Part shown: in pieces, positions 52,706-61,057 of the stretch | How the letters are laid out: the number at the start of each line of letters is the position of its first letter | Numbering within the stretch: the stretch's first letter is position 1 | Origin: Gemmataceae bacterium | Lineage (GTDB): Bacteria > Planctomycetota > Planctomycetia > Gemmatales > Gemmataceae | DNA: 64,000 bases | NCBI GenBank assembly: GCA_019752375.1 | Contig: JAIEMG010000004.1 | Location: 1 to 64,000 of the forward strand | Direction of reading: 5' to 3' | Notes under the pieces: generated by a model | Seen by the model: only the letters and a program-made list of their open reading frames with translations | What the model was told of the DNA's origin: nothing | Databases searched by the model: none | Translations under genes and position numbers: made by a program

Positions 52706-53725
52706 CTAGGAATCTTCCTCGACGCCGACCGGCGTGGTCGCTTCGAGTTCCTGCACGATCCGCTCGTTGAGCTTGACGCGTGCATAGTTGGCTGCGACCG
52801 CCAAGGCGTTCTTGATCGCCTTGGCGCCGCTGCTGCCGTGGCAAATGATGCAGATGCCGTCGATCCCCAGCAGCGGCGCTCCGCCGTGTTCGCTGTAGTC
52901 GTAGCGGTCCACCAGGTTTTGCAGTGCTTGCTGGCCCTGGCCACGCTCGGTGTTCAAGGCGCCCAGGACCTCCTTGAACGTCATCTTCATGAGGAACTCG
53001 AAGACGCCCTCGCAGACCTTCAGCACCACGTTGCCGACGAAGCCGTCGGTCACCACCACGTCGGCGGCGCCCCGGTGGATGTCGCGGCCTTCGATGTTGC
53101 CGACGAATTGCTCGCGCAACGTGCTGCTGTTGAACAACGCGTGCGTCTCCTTCGCCAGGTCGTTGCCCTTCGCTTCTTCCGAGCCGACGTTCATCAGGCC
53201 GATGGTCGGCTTCTCGCGCTTCAGGACGTGCTTGACGAAGATCTCGCCCATGACGCCGTACTGGAACAGGTGTTGCGCCTTGGGACTGACGTTGGCGCCG
53301 ACGTCGATGAGGACGCACGGTCCGCGCAGCGTCGGCATAACGGCCGCGATGCCCGGTCGGCGCACGTTCTTGAGGAAACGGCGCAGGCGCAGGCCGCCGG
53401 CGACCATCGCCCCGGTGTTGCCGGCACTGACGATGGCGTCGACCTTGCGCTCGGCCAGCAGTTGCCAGCAGCGGCTGATGGAGTTGTCGGGCTTCTTGCG
53501 CAGCGCCTCGACGGGAGTTTCCTCCATCGTGACGACCTGCGTGCAGTGAAAGACGTCCAGCCGGTCGGAAGGAGCACCGGCGGCGGCAAGACAGGTTTCG
53601 ATCTGGGCCCGGTCGCCAACAAGGACGACACGAATCTCGGGATCGGCCTGAACCGCCTGCACCGCGCCGGCAACGATCGGACCGGGCGCATGATCGCCGC
53701 CCATCGCGTCCAGCGCGATCTGCAT
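52706..53725 (-). CDS. plsX: Phosphate acyltransferase PlsX
   Basis: A 339-residue enzyme that makes acyl-phosphate from acyl-ACP as the first step of phosphatidic acid synthesis through PlsY. Family blocks are IALDAMGGDHAPGPIVAGAV at the start, SAGNTGAMVAGG, RPGIAAVMPT, CVLIDVGANVSPKAQHL, GLMNVGSEEAKGN, VVTDGFVGNVVLKV and EHGGAPLLGIDGICIICHGSS. Length is normal. It starts 3 nt after the rpmF stop, the conserved rpmF-plsX arrangement. Confidence 0.95.
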   Translation of the reverse strand: MQIALDAMGGDHAPGPIVAGAVQAVQADPEIRVVLVGDRAQIETCLAAAGAPSDRLDVFHCTQVVTMEETPVEALRKKPDNSISRCWQLLAERKVDAIVSAGNTGAMVAGGLRLRRFLKNVRRPGIAAVMPTLRGPCVLIDVGANVSPKAQHLFQYGVMGEIFVKHVLKREKPTIGLMNVGSEEAKGNDLAKETHALFNSSTLREQFVGNIEGRDIHRGAADVVVTDGFVGNVVLKVCEGVFEFLMKMTFKEVLGALNTERGQGQQALQNLVDRYDYSEHGGAPLLGIDGICIICHGSSGAKAIKNALAVAANYARVKLNERIVQELEATTPVGVEEDS

Positions 53726-53728
53726 GGG

Positions 53729-53914
53729 TTACTTCTCCTCTACGATCTCGACCACCTCGCGCCCCTGGTAGAATCCGCAGTTGGTGCAGACCCGGTGCGG
53801 CAACACGGGTTCATTGCACTGGCCACAGTACTGGACCTGGATCGGCGTGAGGTGCTGGTGGCTCCGTCGCTTGCCTTGACGGGCCCGGGAGGTGCGTCGC
53901 TTGGGGACTGCCAT
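53729..53914 (-). CDS. rpmF: Large ribosomal subunit protein bL32
   Basis: A 61-residue ribosomal protein. MAVPKRRTSRARQGKRRSHQ is the hallmark N-terminus, and the zinc ribbon is C-x-x-C at CGQC and CTNC. As usual it heads the plsX-fab operon. GAAGGCGA lies upstream of the ATG. The zinc-binding (C+) form implies no zinc-free paralogue need be expected nearby. Confidence 0.95.
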   Translation of the reverse strand: MAVPKRRTSRARQGKRRSHQHLTPIQVQYCGQCNEPVLPHRVCTNCGFYQGREVVEIVEEK

Positions 53915-53999
53915 GATACGTCGCCTTCTCGCGTGGTGGGCTGGTAAAGTAGGGTATCGTAGGGCGGCCAGAAATAGCTGTCAAGATGAATGACCGAGG

Positions 54000-56228
54000 C
54001 TACTTGCCGTCTACCTTCTTGAAATACTCACTGGGCGAACGGTCATTGATGAACTCGAGCGATTTGATGGCGCGAAAGACCTCGGCATCGCGTTCGGGCT
54101 TGAATTCGACCGATACACGTCGAAGGGGCATCTCCCTCAACACGCTCACGTCCTTGACCAGAGTGCCCCGATATTCGAAGGTTTCCAGTTTCATGCCTTG
54201 CAGCGGTTTGATGTCTGAAACCTGCGTGGCACTGATGGCCAGGTGCTTCAATGGCAGGTTTTTGAGCGGAGTCAGGTCCGAAATACGCGTCGCGGAAACG
54301 TCCAGTTGTTGCAAGGGCAATCCGGTGAGAGGACTGATGTCCGTGACGCCGGTGCGGCTGCACGACAACCGGGCCAACGGCATTCCCTGAAGCGGTGTCA
54401 GGTCCGCCACAGGCGTATTATCGATCAGCAGTTCCTTGAGCAGCATGCCGCGCAAGGTGCTCAGGTAGCCAACCTTGGTGCTCGAGCAATAGAGGATTTC
54501 CAGCTTCATGCCCTGAAGCGGCGACAGGTCGAGCACGGCCGTGTGGGAGATGTCGAGTTGTTTGAGGGGCATTCCCTTCACAAAGGCCAGGTCGCGGATC
54601 GCGGTATGCGAAATATGCAGCGATTGCAGCGGCAATCCTTGCAGCGACGTGAGATCGCTCAAACCTGAATATTCGTTGGCGGCGAGATAGAGCACCTTCA
54701 AGTTTGGGAACGCGTACAGCGGAGCCAGCGTCGTCAAGCTGCGAGCGCCCACCCGTTTGCCGGCCACCGTCAGTTCGATGCGGACGACGGCGCCGTTATC
54801 CACCCCAGGCTTGAGGACCACCTCCGCGCCGCGGTTCAGGTCGCGCAACTTGGCCTGCACGGACTCGACCTGTTTATCGGCAGGCAAGCTCTGTACTTGC
54901 TTGACCCACTCTTGGGTGATCCCGCGCGGCGCCGATGTGGATCGCGTTGGCTCCGTGGCAGCCCCCTGGGTCGGATCGCCCTGAGCGACCGACCGGCGCC
55001 CTGCCAGCAGCGCCACCGTGCTCAGGCCGACGAGCAGGACCGCGGCAATGCCGGCGGCCGCTAGCCAACGTCCGCGGCGACCCTTTCCTGGCAGGGTCAG
55101 CGGCACGGCGTCGGCGGCCGGCACCGCAGGCATCGGCACGGCCCTGGGCGGTGCGGCAGTAATCTCTTTCAAGGCGGTGCCGGGCCGAATCCGGGTTGTG
55201 GGGCGAACCGCGAGGAACGGCTCCAATGCGTCGACTAACTCGGCGGGCGTCTGAAATCGGTCCGCGGGCTGCTTGGCCATCAGCTTGCGCACGACGGCAG
55301 CCAGCGCCGGGGACACTTCCGGCCGCACTTGTTCGACCGCGGCCGGCTCGTCCATCTGGTGCTTGATCAGCTTTTCCGTCAACGTGCTGCCCGCGAACGG
55401 AACCTTGCCGGTGAGCAGGAAATAGAAGCTGCACCCCAGGCTGTAAAGGTCCGAACGAATGTCCGCCGTGTGGGAATTGCGTGCTTGCTCCGGTGCGATG
55501 TAGTCCGGCGTGCCCATCACCGCGCCCGCCGCCGTCACGCCGCCGACTTCCTCATCCCGTTCACTCGCGTGCAACCGTGCCAGTCCCATGTCGAGCACCT
55601 TGACGACACCTTCCCGGCTGACGAGCAAATTGGCGGGTTTGATGTCGCGGTGGACCATGCCTTTTTCGTAGGCATGCTGCAAGGCCTGCGCCGTCTGATG
55701 CATGTAGTCGCAAGCCTGGGCGACCGGCAGCGGGCCGTCCTTGCGCACGCGCTGCGCCAGGTCGGTGCCCTCGACGTACTCCATGGCGAACAGCCAGGTG
55801 TCGTCGACCTGGCCGGCGTCGTGGGCGGCAACAATGTTCGGATGCGCCAGCTGCGCCGCTGCCTTGATCTCGCGCTGAAAGCGCGCGATGGCCTGACTGT
55901 TATTCAGGTAGTCCTTCCGGATGATCTTCAAGGCGACGATGCGATCCATGACCCGGTGCCGCGCCTTGAACACCTGCCCCATGCCGCCTTCACCCAACCG
56001 CTCGAGCAGCACATAGGGGCCGAGCACCAGCTTGGCGCCATTGCCTCCGAGGAGCTGGTTGATCTGGTAGGCGGTCAGCCACTCCCGCTCCATCAGCACC
56101 TTTGCCAGCGCACGCGAGTCGGGGAACCGCGCCTGCAGACGTCCGCGCACTTCTTGAAGTTGCGGAGCCGTCAGCAGTTCGTGACGACCGAGGGCTTCCA
56201 GGAGGTCGGGAACGGTCGCGGCAGGCAT
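54000..56228 (-). CDS. Receptor-like Ser/Thr kinase with C-terminal leucine-rich part
   Basis: A 742-residue protein. Residues 1-67 form the pre-kinase segment shared with the kinase at 14378 (WLTAYQINQL at 50-59). The kinase domain (~72-340) is complete: Gly-loop GEGGMGQVF, K101, E120, HRDIKPAN (193-200), DMG (213-215) and APEQARN. A proline-rich linker precedes one membrane segment (388-410). The outer part (~480-742) consists of ~23-residue leucine-rich steps such as LPLQSLHISHTAI, MPLKQLDISHTAV and LPLQQLDVSATRI. It likely senses a ligand outside and phosphorylates inside. It starts 253 bp from the divergent HIT gene. Confidence 0.9.
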   Translation of the reverse strand: MPAATVPDLLEALGRHELLTAPQLQEVRGRLQARFPDSRALAKVLMEREWLTAYQINQLLGGNGAKLVLGPYVLLERLGEGGMGQVFKARHRVMDRIVALKIIRKDYLNNSQAIARFQREIKAAAQLAHPNIVAAHDAGQVDDTWLFAMEYVEGTDLAQRVRKDGPLPVAQACDYMHQTAQALQHAYEKGMVHRDIKPANLLVSREGVVKVLDMGLARLHASERDEEVGGVTAAGAVMGTPDYIAPEQARNSHTADIRSDLYSLGCSFYFLLTGKVPFAGSTLTEKLIKHQMDEPAAVEQVRPEVSPALAAVVRKLMAKQPADRFQTPAELVDALEPFLAVRPTTRIRPGTALKEITAAPPRAVPMPAVPAADAVPLTLPGKGRRGRWLAAAGIAAVLLVGLSTVALLAGRRSVAQGDPTQGAATEPTRSTSAPRGITQEWVKQVQSLPADKQVESVQAKLRDLNRGAEVVLKPGVDNGAVVRIELTVAGKRVGARSLTTLAPLYAFPNLKVLYLAANEYSGLSDLTSLQGLPLQSLHISHTAIRDLAFVKGMPLKQLDISHTAVLDLSPLQGMKLEILYCSSTKVGYLSTLRGMLLKELLIDNTPVADLTPLQGMPLARLSCSRTGVTDISPLTGLPLQQLDVSATRISDLTPLKNLPLKHLAISATQVSDIKPLQGMKLETFEYRGTLVKDVSVLREMPLRRVSVEFKPERDAEVFRAIKSLEFINDRSPSEYFKKVDGK

Positions 56229-56481
56229 GAAGACAGTCCTTCGTGGGGCAAGTGAGCCAACATTCAGCCACGATCTTAATCTTAGTGCGGAGCGCGAAGG
56301 GATGCCACCTATACCTTCGCCCCGTTGCGGATCGAAAGAGAGCCTTCAGGATGAACCCGCAACGGCAGGACAGGTTTCGGCGGCTCCGCTGCAAGCTCCT
56401 ACAATAGATAGGATGCGGACCGAAGGTTTTGGGGCTTCGGTCGCCTCGTTTTCTATATTTTCGGATTCGCTCGACCTTCCT

Positions 56482-56991
56482 ATGAATCAACTCTGGGCTC
56501 CCTGGCGGCTGTCCTATGTCACGACTGCGAAACTTCCGGCAGCGGAGGGCGATTGTTTCATTTGCCGCGGCCTTGCCGAGCAGGACGACCGCAAAAACCT
56601 GATCGCCCTGCGCACCCCCGGCAGCGTGGTGGTGCTCAATCGCTTCCCTTATAACAATGGCCATCTCCTCATCGCGCCCCGCGCCCACAAAGGCCGCCTC
56701 GACCAACTCGAGGCAGCCGAGGTCCTCGACACGCAACAGACCCTGACGCGCATGGTCGCCGTGCTCGATGAGCTGATGCATCCCGATGGCCACAACATCG
56801 GTCTGAACCTTGGCACCGCGGCCGGTGCAGGACTGCCGGGACACCTGCACTGGCACATCGTGCCGCGCTGGAACGGCGATACCAACTTCATGCCGGTGCT
56901 GTCCGATGTGAAGGTCATCGTGCAGTCATTGGACGCGCTGTACGATTTGCTGGCACAGCGACTGGCGGTGGGTGACAAGGTGACAAGGTGA
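56482..56991 (+). CDS. HIT-family nucleotide hydrolase, C-terminus rewritten by repeat
   Basis: A 169-residue HIT protein. The N-terminus MNQLWAPWRLSYV and CFICRG are typical of the Ap4A phosphorylase-like subgroup; GSVVVLNRFPYNNGHLLIAP and the triad HLHWHIVPRW (H-x-H-x-H) carry the catalytic histidine. The likely reaction is cleavage of dinucleoside polyphosphates or related phosphoramidates. The last codons, GDKVTR, come from the 8-bp tandem array at 56971-57034, which provides the stop; the original C-terminus seems to have been replaced. ATG 56482 is preferred; the frame to 56227 covers the upstream region shared with the divergent kinase. Confidence 0.88.
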   Translation: MNQLWAPWRLSYVTTAKLPAAEGDCFICRGLAEQDDRKNLIALRTPGSVVVLNRFPYNNGHLLIAPRAHKGRLDQLEAAEVLDTQQTLTRMVAVLDELMHPDGHNIGLNLGTAAGAGLPGHLHWHIVPRWNGDTNFMPVLSDVKVIVQSLDALYDLLAQRLAVGDKVTR

Positions 56992-57034
56992 CAAGGTGAC
57001 AAGGTGACAAGGTGACAAGGTGACAAGGTGACAA
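56971..57034. repeat. Tandem array of eight GGTGACAA units (left flank of cassette)
   Basis: Eight perfect 8-bp copies run from 56971 to 57034, followed by one degenerate unit GGTGAAAA whose GTG (57036) is the start codon of the four-helix-bundle gene. The array overlaps the HIT gene end and its stop codon. The reverse complement, TTGTCACC, forms a second array at 57431-57470 on the other side of the gene. Confidence 0.9.
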
Positions 57035-57035
57035 G

Positions 57036-57419
57036 GTGAAAATACTCTCTCATCGAGATCTCGAGGTCTATCGCAAGGCATTTGACACTGCGATGAACAT
57101 CTTCGAGCTGTCACGAGCATTCCCGAAAGAGGAGACGTATTCCCTGACCGACCAGATTCGAAGATCATCGCGTTCGGCGTGTGCCAATCTTGCGGAAGCC
57201 TGGCGCAAGCGGCGCTACCGGGCTGCATTTATCTCCAAGCTTTCCGACCTCGAAGGGGAGATGGCCGAAACTCAGGTTTGGATAGAGTTCGCGGTCAAAT
57301 CGGGCTACATGGATCGCGACAAGGCTGCCCATCTCTACCAAGGCTACGAAGAGATGCTCGGAACCATCTTTGGCATGATCACCCATCCTGAGACGTGGGT
57401 TATCGGCGGCGAGAAGTAA
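57036..57419 (+). CDS. Four-helix-bundle protein (23S rRNA intervening-sequence protein family)
   Basis: A 127-residue protein of the TIGR02436/IVP family: DLEVYRKAFDTAMNIFELSRAFPKEETYSLTDQIRRSSRSACANLAEAWRKR is cut here into its hallmark blocks DLEVYRKAFD, FPKEETYSLTDQIRRSS and ANLAEAW, followed by AFISKLSDLEGEMAETQVW. The fold is a basic four-helix bundle related to the Avd accessory protein of diversity-generating retroelements; its role is unknown. It starts with GTG in the last unit of the upstream octamer array. No reverse transcriptase or variable-repeat gene is near, so a DGR is not present. Confidence 0.85.
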   Translation: MKILSHRDLEVYRKAFDTAMNIFELSRAFPKEETYSLTDQIRRSSRSACANLAEAWRKRRYRAAFISKLSDLEGEMAETQVWIEFAVKSGYMDRDKAAHLYQGYEEMLGTIFGMITHPETWVIGGEK

Positions 57420-57430
57420 CTTCAGACGTA

Positions 57431-57470
57431 CCTTGTTACCTTGTCACCTTGTCACCTTGTCACCTTGTCC
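57431..57470. repeat. Inverse octamer array (right flank of cassette)
   Basis: Five tandem CCTTGTxx units (TTGTCACC register, the first and last slightly degenerate) lie 12-51 bp after the four-helix-bundle stop, inverted relative to the array at 56971. The dGTPase start follows 17 bp later. Confidence 0.85.
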
Positions 57471-57487
57471 TCCGAAACAGGGCTGCA

Positions 57488-58663
57488 ATGTCTACCGAGG
57501 AGAGCAACCTGTTCGAGCCGCCCGATTGGCTTGCCCGCGAAGACGAGGCGCTGGCGCCGTACGCCATGCGCACACGTCTGAGTCGGGGTCGGCGTCACCC
57601 CGAGGATCCGCATCCGTTTCGCACGCTTTACCAGCGCGACCGCGATCGGGTTGTCCATTCCACTGCGTTCCGCCGGTTGATGTACAAGACGCAGGTGCTC
57701 GTCAGCCAGACGAATGATCATCACCGCACGCGGCTGACGCATACGCTCGAAGTGGCTCAGATTAGCCGAACGGTTGCCCGGCAGCTCGGCCTCAACGAAG
57801 ACCTGACCGAAGCGATTGCACTGGCCCACGACCTTGGCCATCCCCCGTTTGGCCACGCCGGGGAAGCGGCCCTGGATGAGTGCATGAAGGAGCACGGTGG
57901 TTTCGAGCACAATCGCCATGGGTTGCGCATCGTCGAAGTACTCGAATACCGGTACGTCCAGTTTCCGGGCCTGAACCTCACGTGGGAAGTGCTCGAAGCG
58001 GCGGCCCTGCACAGCAAGCGGCGCGATACTCCTGAGGTCCGGGAGTTCAGCGGTGTCGGGCAGCCGCTCCTCGAAGCCCAGGTCGTGGACGCCGCCGACA
58101 GCCTGGCCTACGACACGCACGACATTGACGACGCGCTGAGCGTCGGACTGATCTCCTTCGCCGACCTGGACGAGGCCGCCTTCTGGCGCGAAGCGCTGGC
58201 GCGGGTGCGGGCGGAACATCCCGGCATCGGGCCGCTCCAGTTGCAGCCGGCGACGGTCCGCGCTCTGATCGACTGGCAAGTGCGCGACCTGTTGGAACAC
58301 ACCCGGCAGCGGCTCCGTCAGGAGAAGGTGAGCAGTGTTGCGGACGTGCGCCGGACGCGCGAGCCGGTCGTCGGCCCTGGTCCCGATGTGCAGGCGTTGA
58401 AGGCGGAGCTGGAGGACTTCCTGCGCCGGCGCGTCTATCGCCACCACCGCGTGCAGCGCATGGCGTCGAAGGGCAGCCACTTCGTTCGTGAGCTGTTTCA
58501 CCGCTTCTGCGCGGCGCCGCAACTGCTGCCGGCACGCTACGCCGTGCGGGCCTTTCAGGACGGCATGCTCCAGCGCACCGTGTGCGACTACCTCGCCGGC
58601 ATGACGGACCGCTATGCCCAGGACGAGTTCCTCAGGCTGTTCCAGCCGTATACAGACGTGTAG
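57488..58663 (+). CDS. dgt: dGTP triphosphohydrolase-like protein
   Basis: A 391-residue HD-domain dNTP triphosphohydrolase, which converts dNTP to deoxynucleoside and triphosphate. HD ligands are in RTRLTHTLEVAQISRT (H), IALAHDLGHPPFGHAGE (HD), and the later Asp in VVDAADSLAYDTHDIDDA. The opening DPHPFRTLYQRDRDRVVHSTAFRRLMYKTQV is the classical Dgt block. Length is that of the shorter Dgt group. ATG 57488 matches; GTG alternatives upstream run into the repeat array. Confidence 0.93.
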   Translation: MSTEESNLFEPPDWLAREDEALAPYAMRTRLSRGRRHPEDPHPFRTLYQRDRDRVVHSTAFRRLMYKTQVLVSQTNDHHRTRLTHTLEVAQISRTVARQLGLNEDLTEAIALAHDLGHPPFGHAGEAALDECMKEHGGFEHNRHGLRIVEVLEYRYVQFPGLNLTWEVLEAAALHSKRRDTPEVREFSGVGQPLLEAQVVDAADSLAYDTHDIDDALSVGLISFADLDEAAFWREALARVRAEHPGIGPLQLQPATVRALIDWQVRDLLEHTRQRLRQEKVSSVADVRRTREPVVGPGPDVQALKAELEDFLRRRVYRHHRVQRMASKGSHFVRELFHRFCAAPQLLPARYAVRAFQDGMLQRTVCDYLAGMTDRYAQDEFLRLFQPYTDV

Positions 58664-58696
58664 AATACCCGTCCGGAAGTGCCCAGATCACCAGGA

Positions 58697-58805
58697 TCAA
58701 TGCCGAATGACGACCGTCCAATGAATAGACAATTGTCCAATGCCCAAGCCCCGAATACGCACCGGCATCCCAGCGAGGGTTTGGGCTTGGTCCTTCGGCA
58801 TTGAT
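58697..58805. repeat. Nested imperfect inverted repeats
   Basis: Exact outer arms ATCAATGCCGAA (58697-58708) and its complement (58794-58805) enclose smaller inner arms (58744-58751 and 58783-58790). Related GAATGAC and GACGAATCAATG pieces recur at 60797-61050. Non-coding. Confidence 0.6.
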
Positions 58806-58852
58806 TAGACGTTAGTCATTCGACATTCGTCATTTTCGCTGGAGGCTCCCTC

Positions 58853-59941
58853 ATGCTTCTCTGGCTGTTGCGCGGCCTCTTCGCCATCCTCATTGTCGGC
58901 CTGGCAATGGGTCTGCTCCTGAGTTTCCAGAGCATCAACCAGGACTACCTGGGACTCTCCGCCCTGGGCGGCGTCATCTTGCTCGGCATCTTGACCGTCG
59001 TGGTCGACATTTCCGTCAAGAACAAGCAAATCACCACGGTTTCCGCCGTTTACTTCGGTTTGCTTCTCGGTTTCTTCCTCGGCACGCTCATCTGGATGGC
59101 CGTGGAGCCGGTCATCGCGGAGAACCCGGTCTACAAAGGCTCCGGACTCGGCATGCTGCTGCGCCTGCTGGTCACGCTGGTCTGTTGCTACATCACGGTG
59201 TCCACGTTGCTGCAGACCAAGGATGAATTTCGCTTCATCATTCCCTACGTGGAATTCTCGAAACAGGTGAAGGGGGGAAGGCCGCTGGTTCTGGATACCA
59301 GCGTCATCATCGACGGCCGCATTGCCGATATCTGTGATACGCGCATCATCGACGCGAAAATGGTGGTGCCGCGCTTCGTGCTCCAGGAACTCCAGGCGAT
59401 TGCGGACAGCTCCGACAAGCTGAAACGCAACCGCGGCCGACGAGGCCTGGACATGCTCAAGCGCATGCAGAACAACCCCAAGGTGGAACTGCAGGTCCAC
59501 GAGGCCAACTTGCCCGAGCTGCGCGACGTCCACAAGGTCGACGAACGCCTGGTGGTCATGGCAAAGGTGCTGGGTGGCCGCGTGGTGACGAACGACTTCA
59601 ACCTGAACAAGATTGCCCAGCTCCAGGGAGTCGAGGTCATCAACCTGAACGAGGTGGCGAATTCGCTCAAGTCGGTGGCCTTGCCCGGCGAGGCCATGAT
59701 GGTCCGCGTCGTCAAGCCCGGCGACCAGATGGGCCAGGGCGTCGGCTACCTCGAAGACGGCACGATGGTGGTGGTGGAGCAGGGCCGTTCGCACCTGGGG
59801 CAGGAAGTGGCGATCTCGGTGACGAGCGTGCTGCAAACGCCGGCGGGTCGCATGATCTTTGGACGCGTGGAGGCCCGGCCTTCAGCATCGCCGGGCGACC
59901 CCAAGGAAGGCAACGGCCCGCCTGAAGCGGCCCGGAATTGA
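58853..59941 (+). CDS. Membrane PIN-TRAM (YacL-like) RNase family protein
   Basis: A 362-residue protein. Four N-terminal membrane segments (~1-115) are followed by a PIN domain starting RPLVLDTSVIIDGRIADI (first acidic Asp), with VPRFVLQELQAIAD (Glu), KVDERLVVMAKVLG (Asp) and VVTNDFNLNK (final Asp). A TRAM RNA-binding domain (~285-345, KPGDQMGQGVGYLEDGTMVVVEQG) follows, then a polar tail. This is the architecture of Bacillus YacL. It is probably a membrane-anchored endoribonuclease. The next gene starts 10 nt downstream. Confidence 0.88.
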   Translation: MLLWLLRGLFAILIVGLAMGLLLSFQSINQDYLGLSALGGVILLGILTVVVDISVKNKQITTVSAVYFGLLLGFFLGTLIWMAVEPVIAENPVYKGSGLGMLLRLLVTLVCCYITVSTLLQTKDEFRFIIPYVEFSKQVKGGRPLVLDTSVIIDGRIADICDTRIIDAKMVVPRFVLQELQAIADSSDKLKRNRGRRGLDMLKRMQNNPKVELQVHEANLPELRDVHKVDERLVVMAKVLGGRVVTNDFNLNKIAQLQGVEVINLNEVANSLKSVALPGEAMMVRVVKPGDQMGQGVGYLEDGTMVVVEQGRSHLGQEVAISVTSVLQTPAGRMIFGRVEARPSASPGDPKEGNGPPEAARN

Positions 59942-59951
59942 AGGTCCCACA

Positions 59952-60794
59952 ATGAAAACCGGCAATTGTCCGTGGCATCGGAACTGGACCTGCTACCGCA
60001 TCCTGCCTTTCCGCTCAACCCACGCGTATTCCATCGCCTGCTCCGTCGCGGGCGCTTTCCTCGGCCTGGCGGTTCTCGGAACCACGGCCTGCGCCCAATC
60101 GCCCCCTCCCCCCGGCGTGCCGCGCCCGGCCGTGTCGGCGCCTGCGGTACCCGCCCCGGCGACCGCGGGACGTGGCGACCTGGAACTGGTCGAACGCGTG
60201 CTGGCGGCCCGTCGCGATTATCACACGACCCTGGAGGCACTGCGGGCGCACTACCAGTCTACGGGCGACGTGGAAAAGACGCGCTGGGCCGAAGAAGAGC
60301 TGCGCCAGTACCATCGCATCAGCAAGCACGCGTACTCCCTCGAACTCGACGTGCCGCCGCCGACCTTGCAGGCCGCCCAGAACATTCCCGAGGCCAACGA
60401 GCTATATCGCCGCGCCCTGACCTACAAGGACAAAGGCTGGGGCAACGACTACATCGACAACCAGCGCCGCGCCGAGTTGCTCCTGCAGCAGTTGCTCACC
60501 AATTACCCCCAGAGCGACAAGATCGGCGACGCCGCCTACCAGCTGGGCGATCTCTACGAAAGCAAGGCCTACAAGCAGTATCGCCGGTCGGCCCAGTACT
60601 TCGAACGCGCCTTTCAGTGGAACCCCAACACGCTGCTCGACGCCCGGCTCCGCGCCGCCCATCTGTACGACCGCCAGCTGATGGAACGCAGCAAGGCGAT
60701 GGAGCTGTACCGCGAAGTCGCCGCCCGCGAAACCGATCCCAAGCGCCTCCAGGAAGCGCAAAAACGGCTCGCCGAGATGAGCTCTGGCCGGTAA
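59952..60794 (+). CDS. Exported TPR-like repeat protein
   Basis: A 280-residue protein. A hydrophobic segment near 27-48 (with a cysteine at 47) acts as a signal or lipoprotein-type anchor, preceded by an unusually long N-terminal stretch. A Pro/Ala-rich linker follows, then helical repeat steps: ANELYRRALTYKDKG, AELLLQQLLTNYPQSDKIGDAAYQLGDLYESKAYKQY and SAQYFERAFQWNP, typical of TPR/Sel1-type scaffolds. It is likely a periplasmic adaptor. GAAGG lies before ATG 59952; it starts 10 nt after the PIN-TRAM gene, so the two are co-transcribed. Confidence 0.72.
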   Translation: MKTGNCPWHRNWTCYRILPFRSTHAYSIACSVAGAFLGLAVLGTTACAQSPPPPGVPRPAVSAPAVPAPATAGRGDLELVERVLAARRDYHTTLEALRAHYQSTGDVEKTRWAEEELRQYHRISKHAYSLELDVPPPTLQAAQNIPEANELYRRALTYKDKGWGNDYIDNQRRAELLLQQLLTNYPQSDKIGDAAYQLGDLYESKAYKQYRRSAQYFERAFQWNPNTLLDARLRAAHLYDRQLMERSKAMELYREVAARETDPKRLQEAQKRLAEMSSGR

Positions 60795-61057
60795 GTGAAT
60801 AGAATGACAAAGGACGAATCAATGGCCACTATCCAAGCTCCGGCTTGGGTACGCAGCAGAACTCGTCAGAGTTCCGAACGGCTGTCACACGGAAGTCTGG
60901 TGACTTCCGCTACACGGCACGCGACAGCCTGTTTGGCAATCTCTCTCGTTCCCAAGCTCCAAGCTGGAGCCCTGCTCCAGGTCATTGGGGATTGGTCATT
61001 GATTCGTCATTCGGGCTTCGTCCATCGTCATTCCGCACGGCACTCGTCATTCTCTTC

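Noticed and set aside
56971-57034. Tandem repeats mistaken for a CRISPR array
   Set aside because: Units are 8 bp, directly abutting without spacers, and no cas gene is near.
57036-57419. Diversity-generating retroelement
   Set aside because: The four-helix-bundle protein is Avd-like, but no reverse transcriptase or template/variable repeat pair is present.
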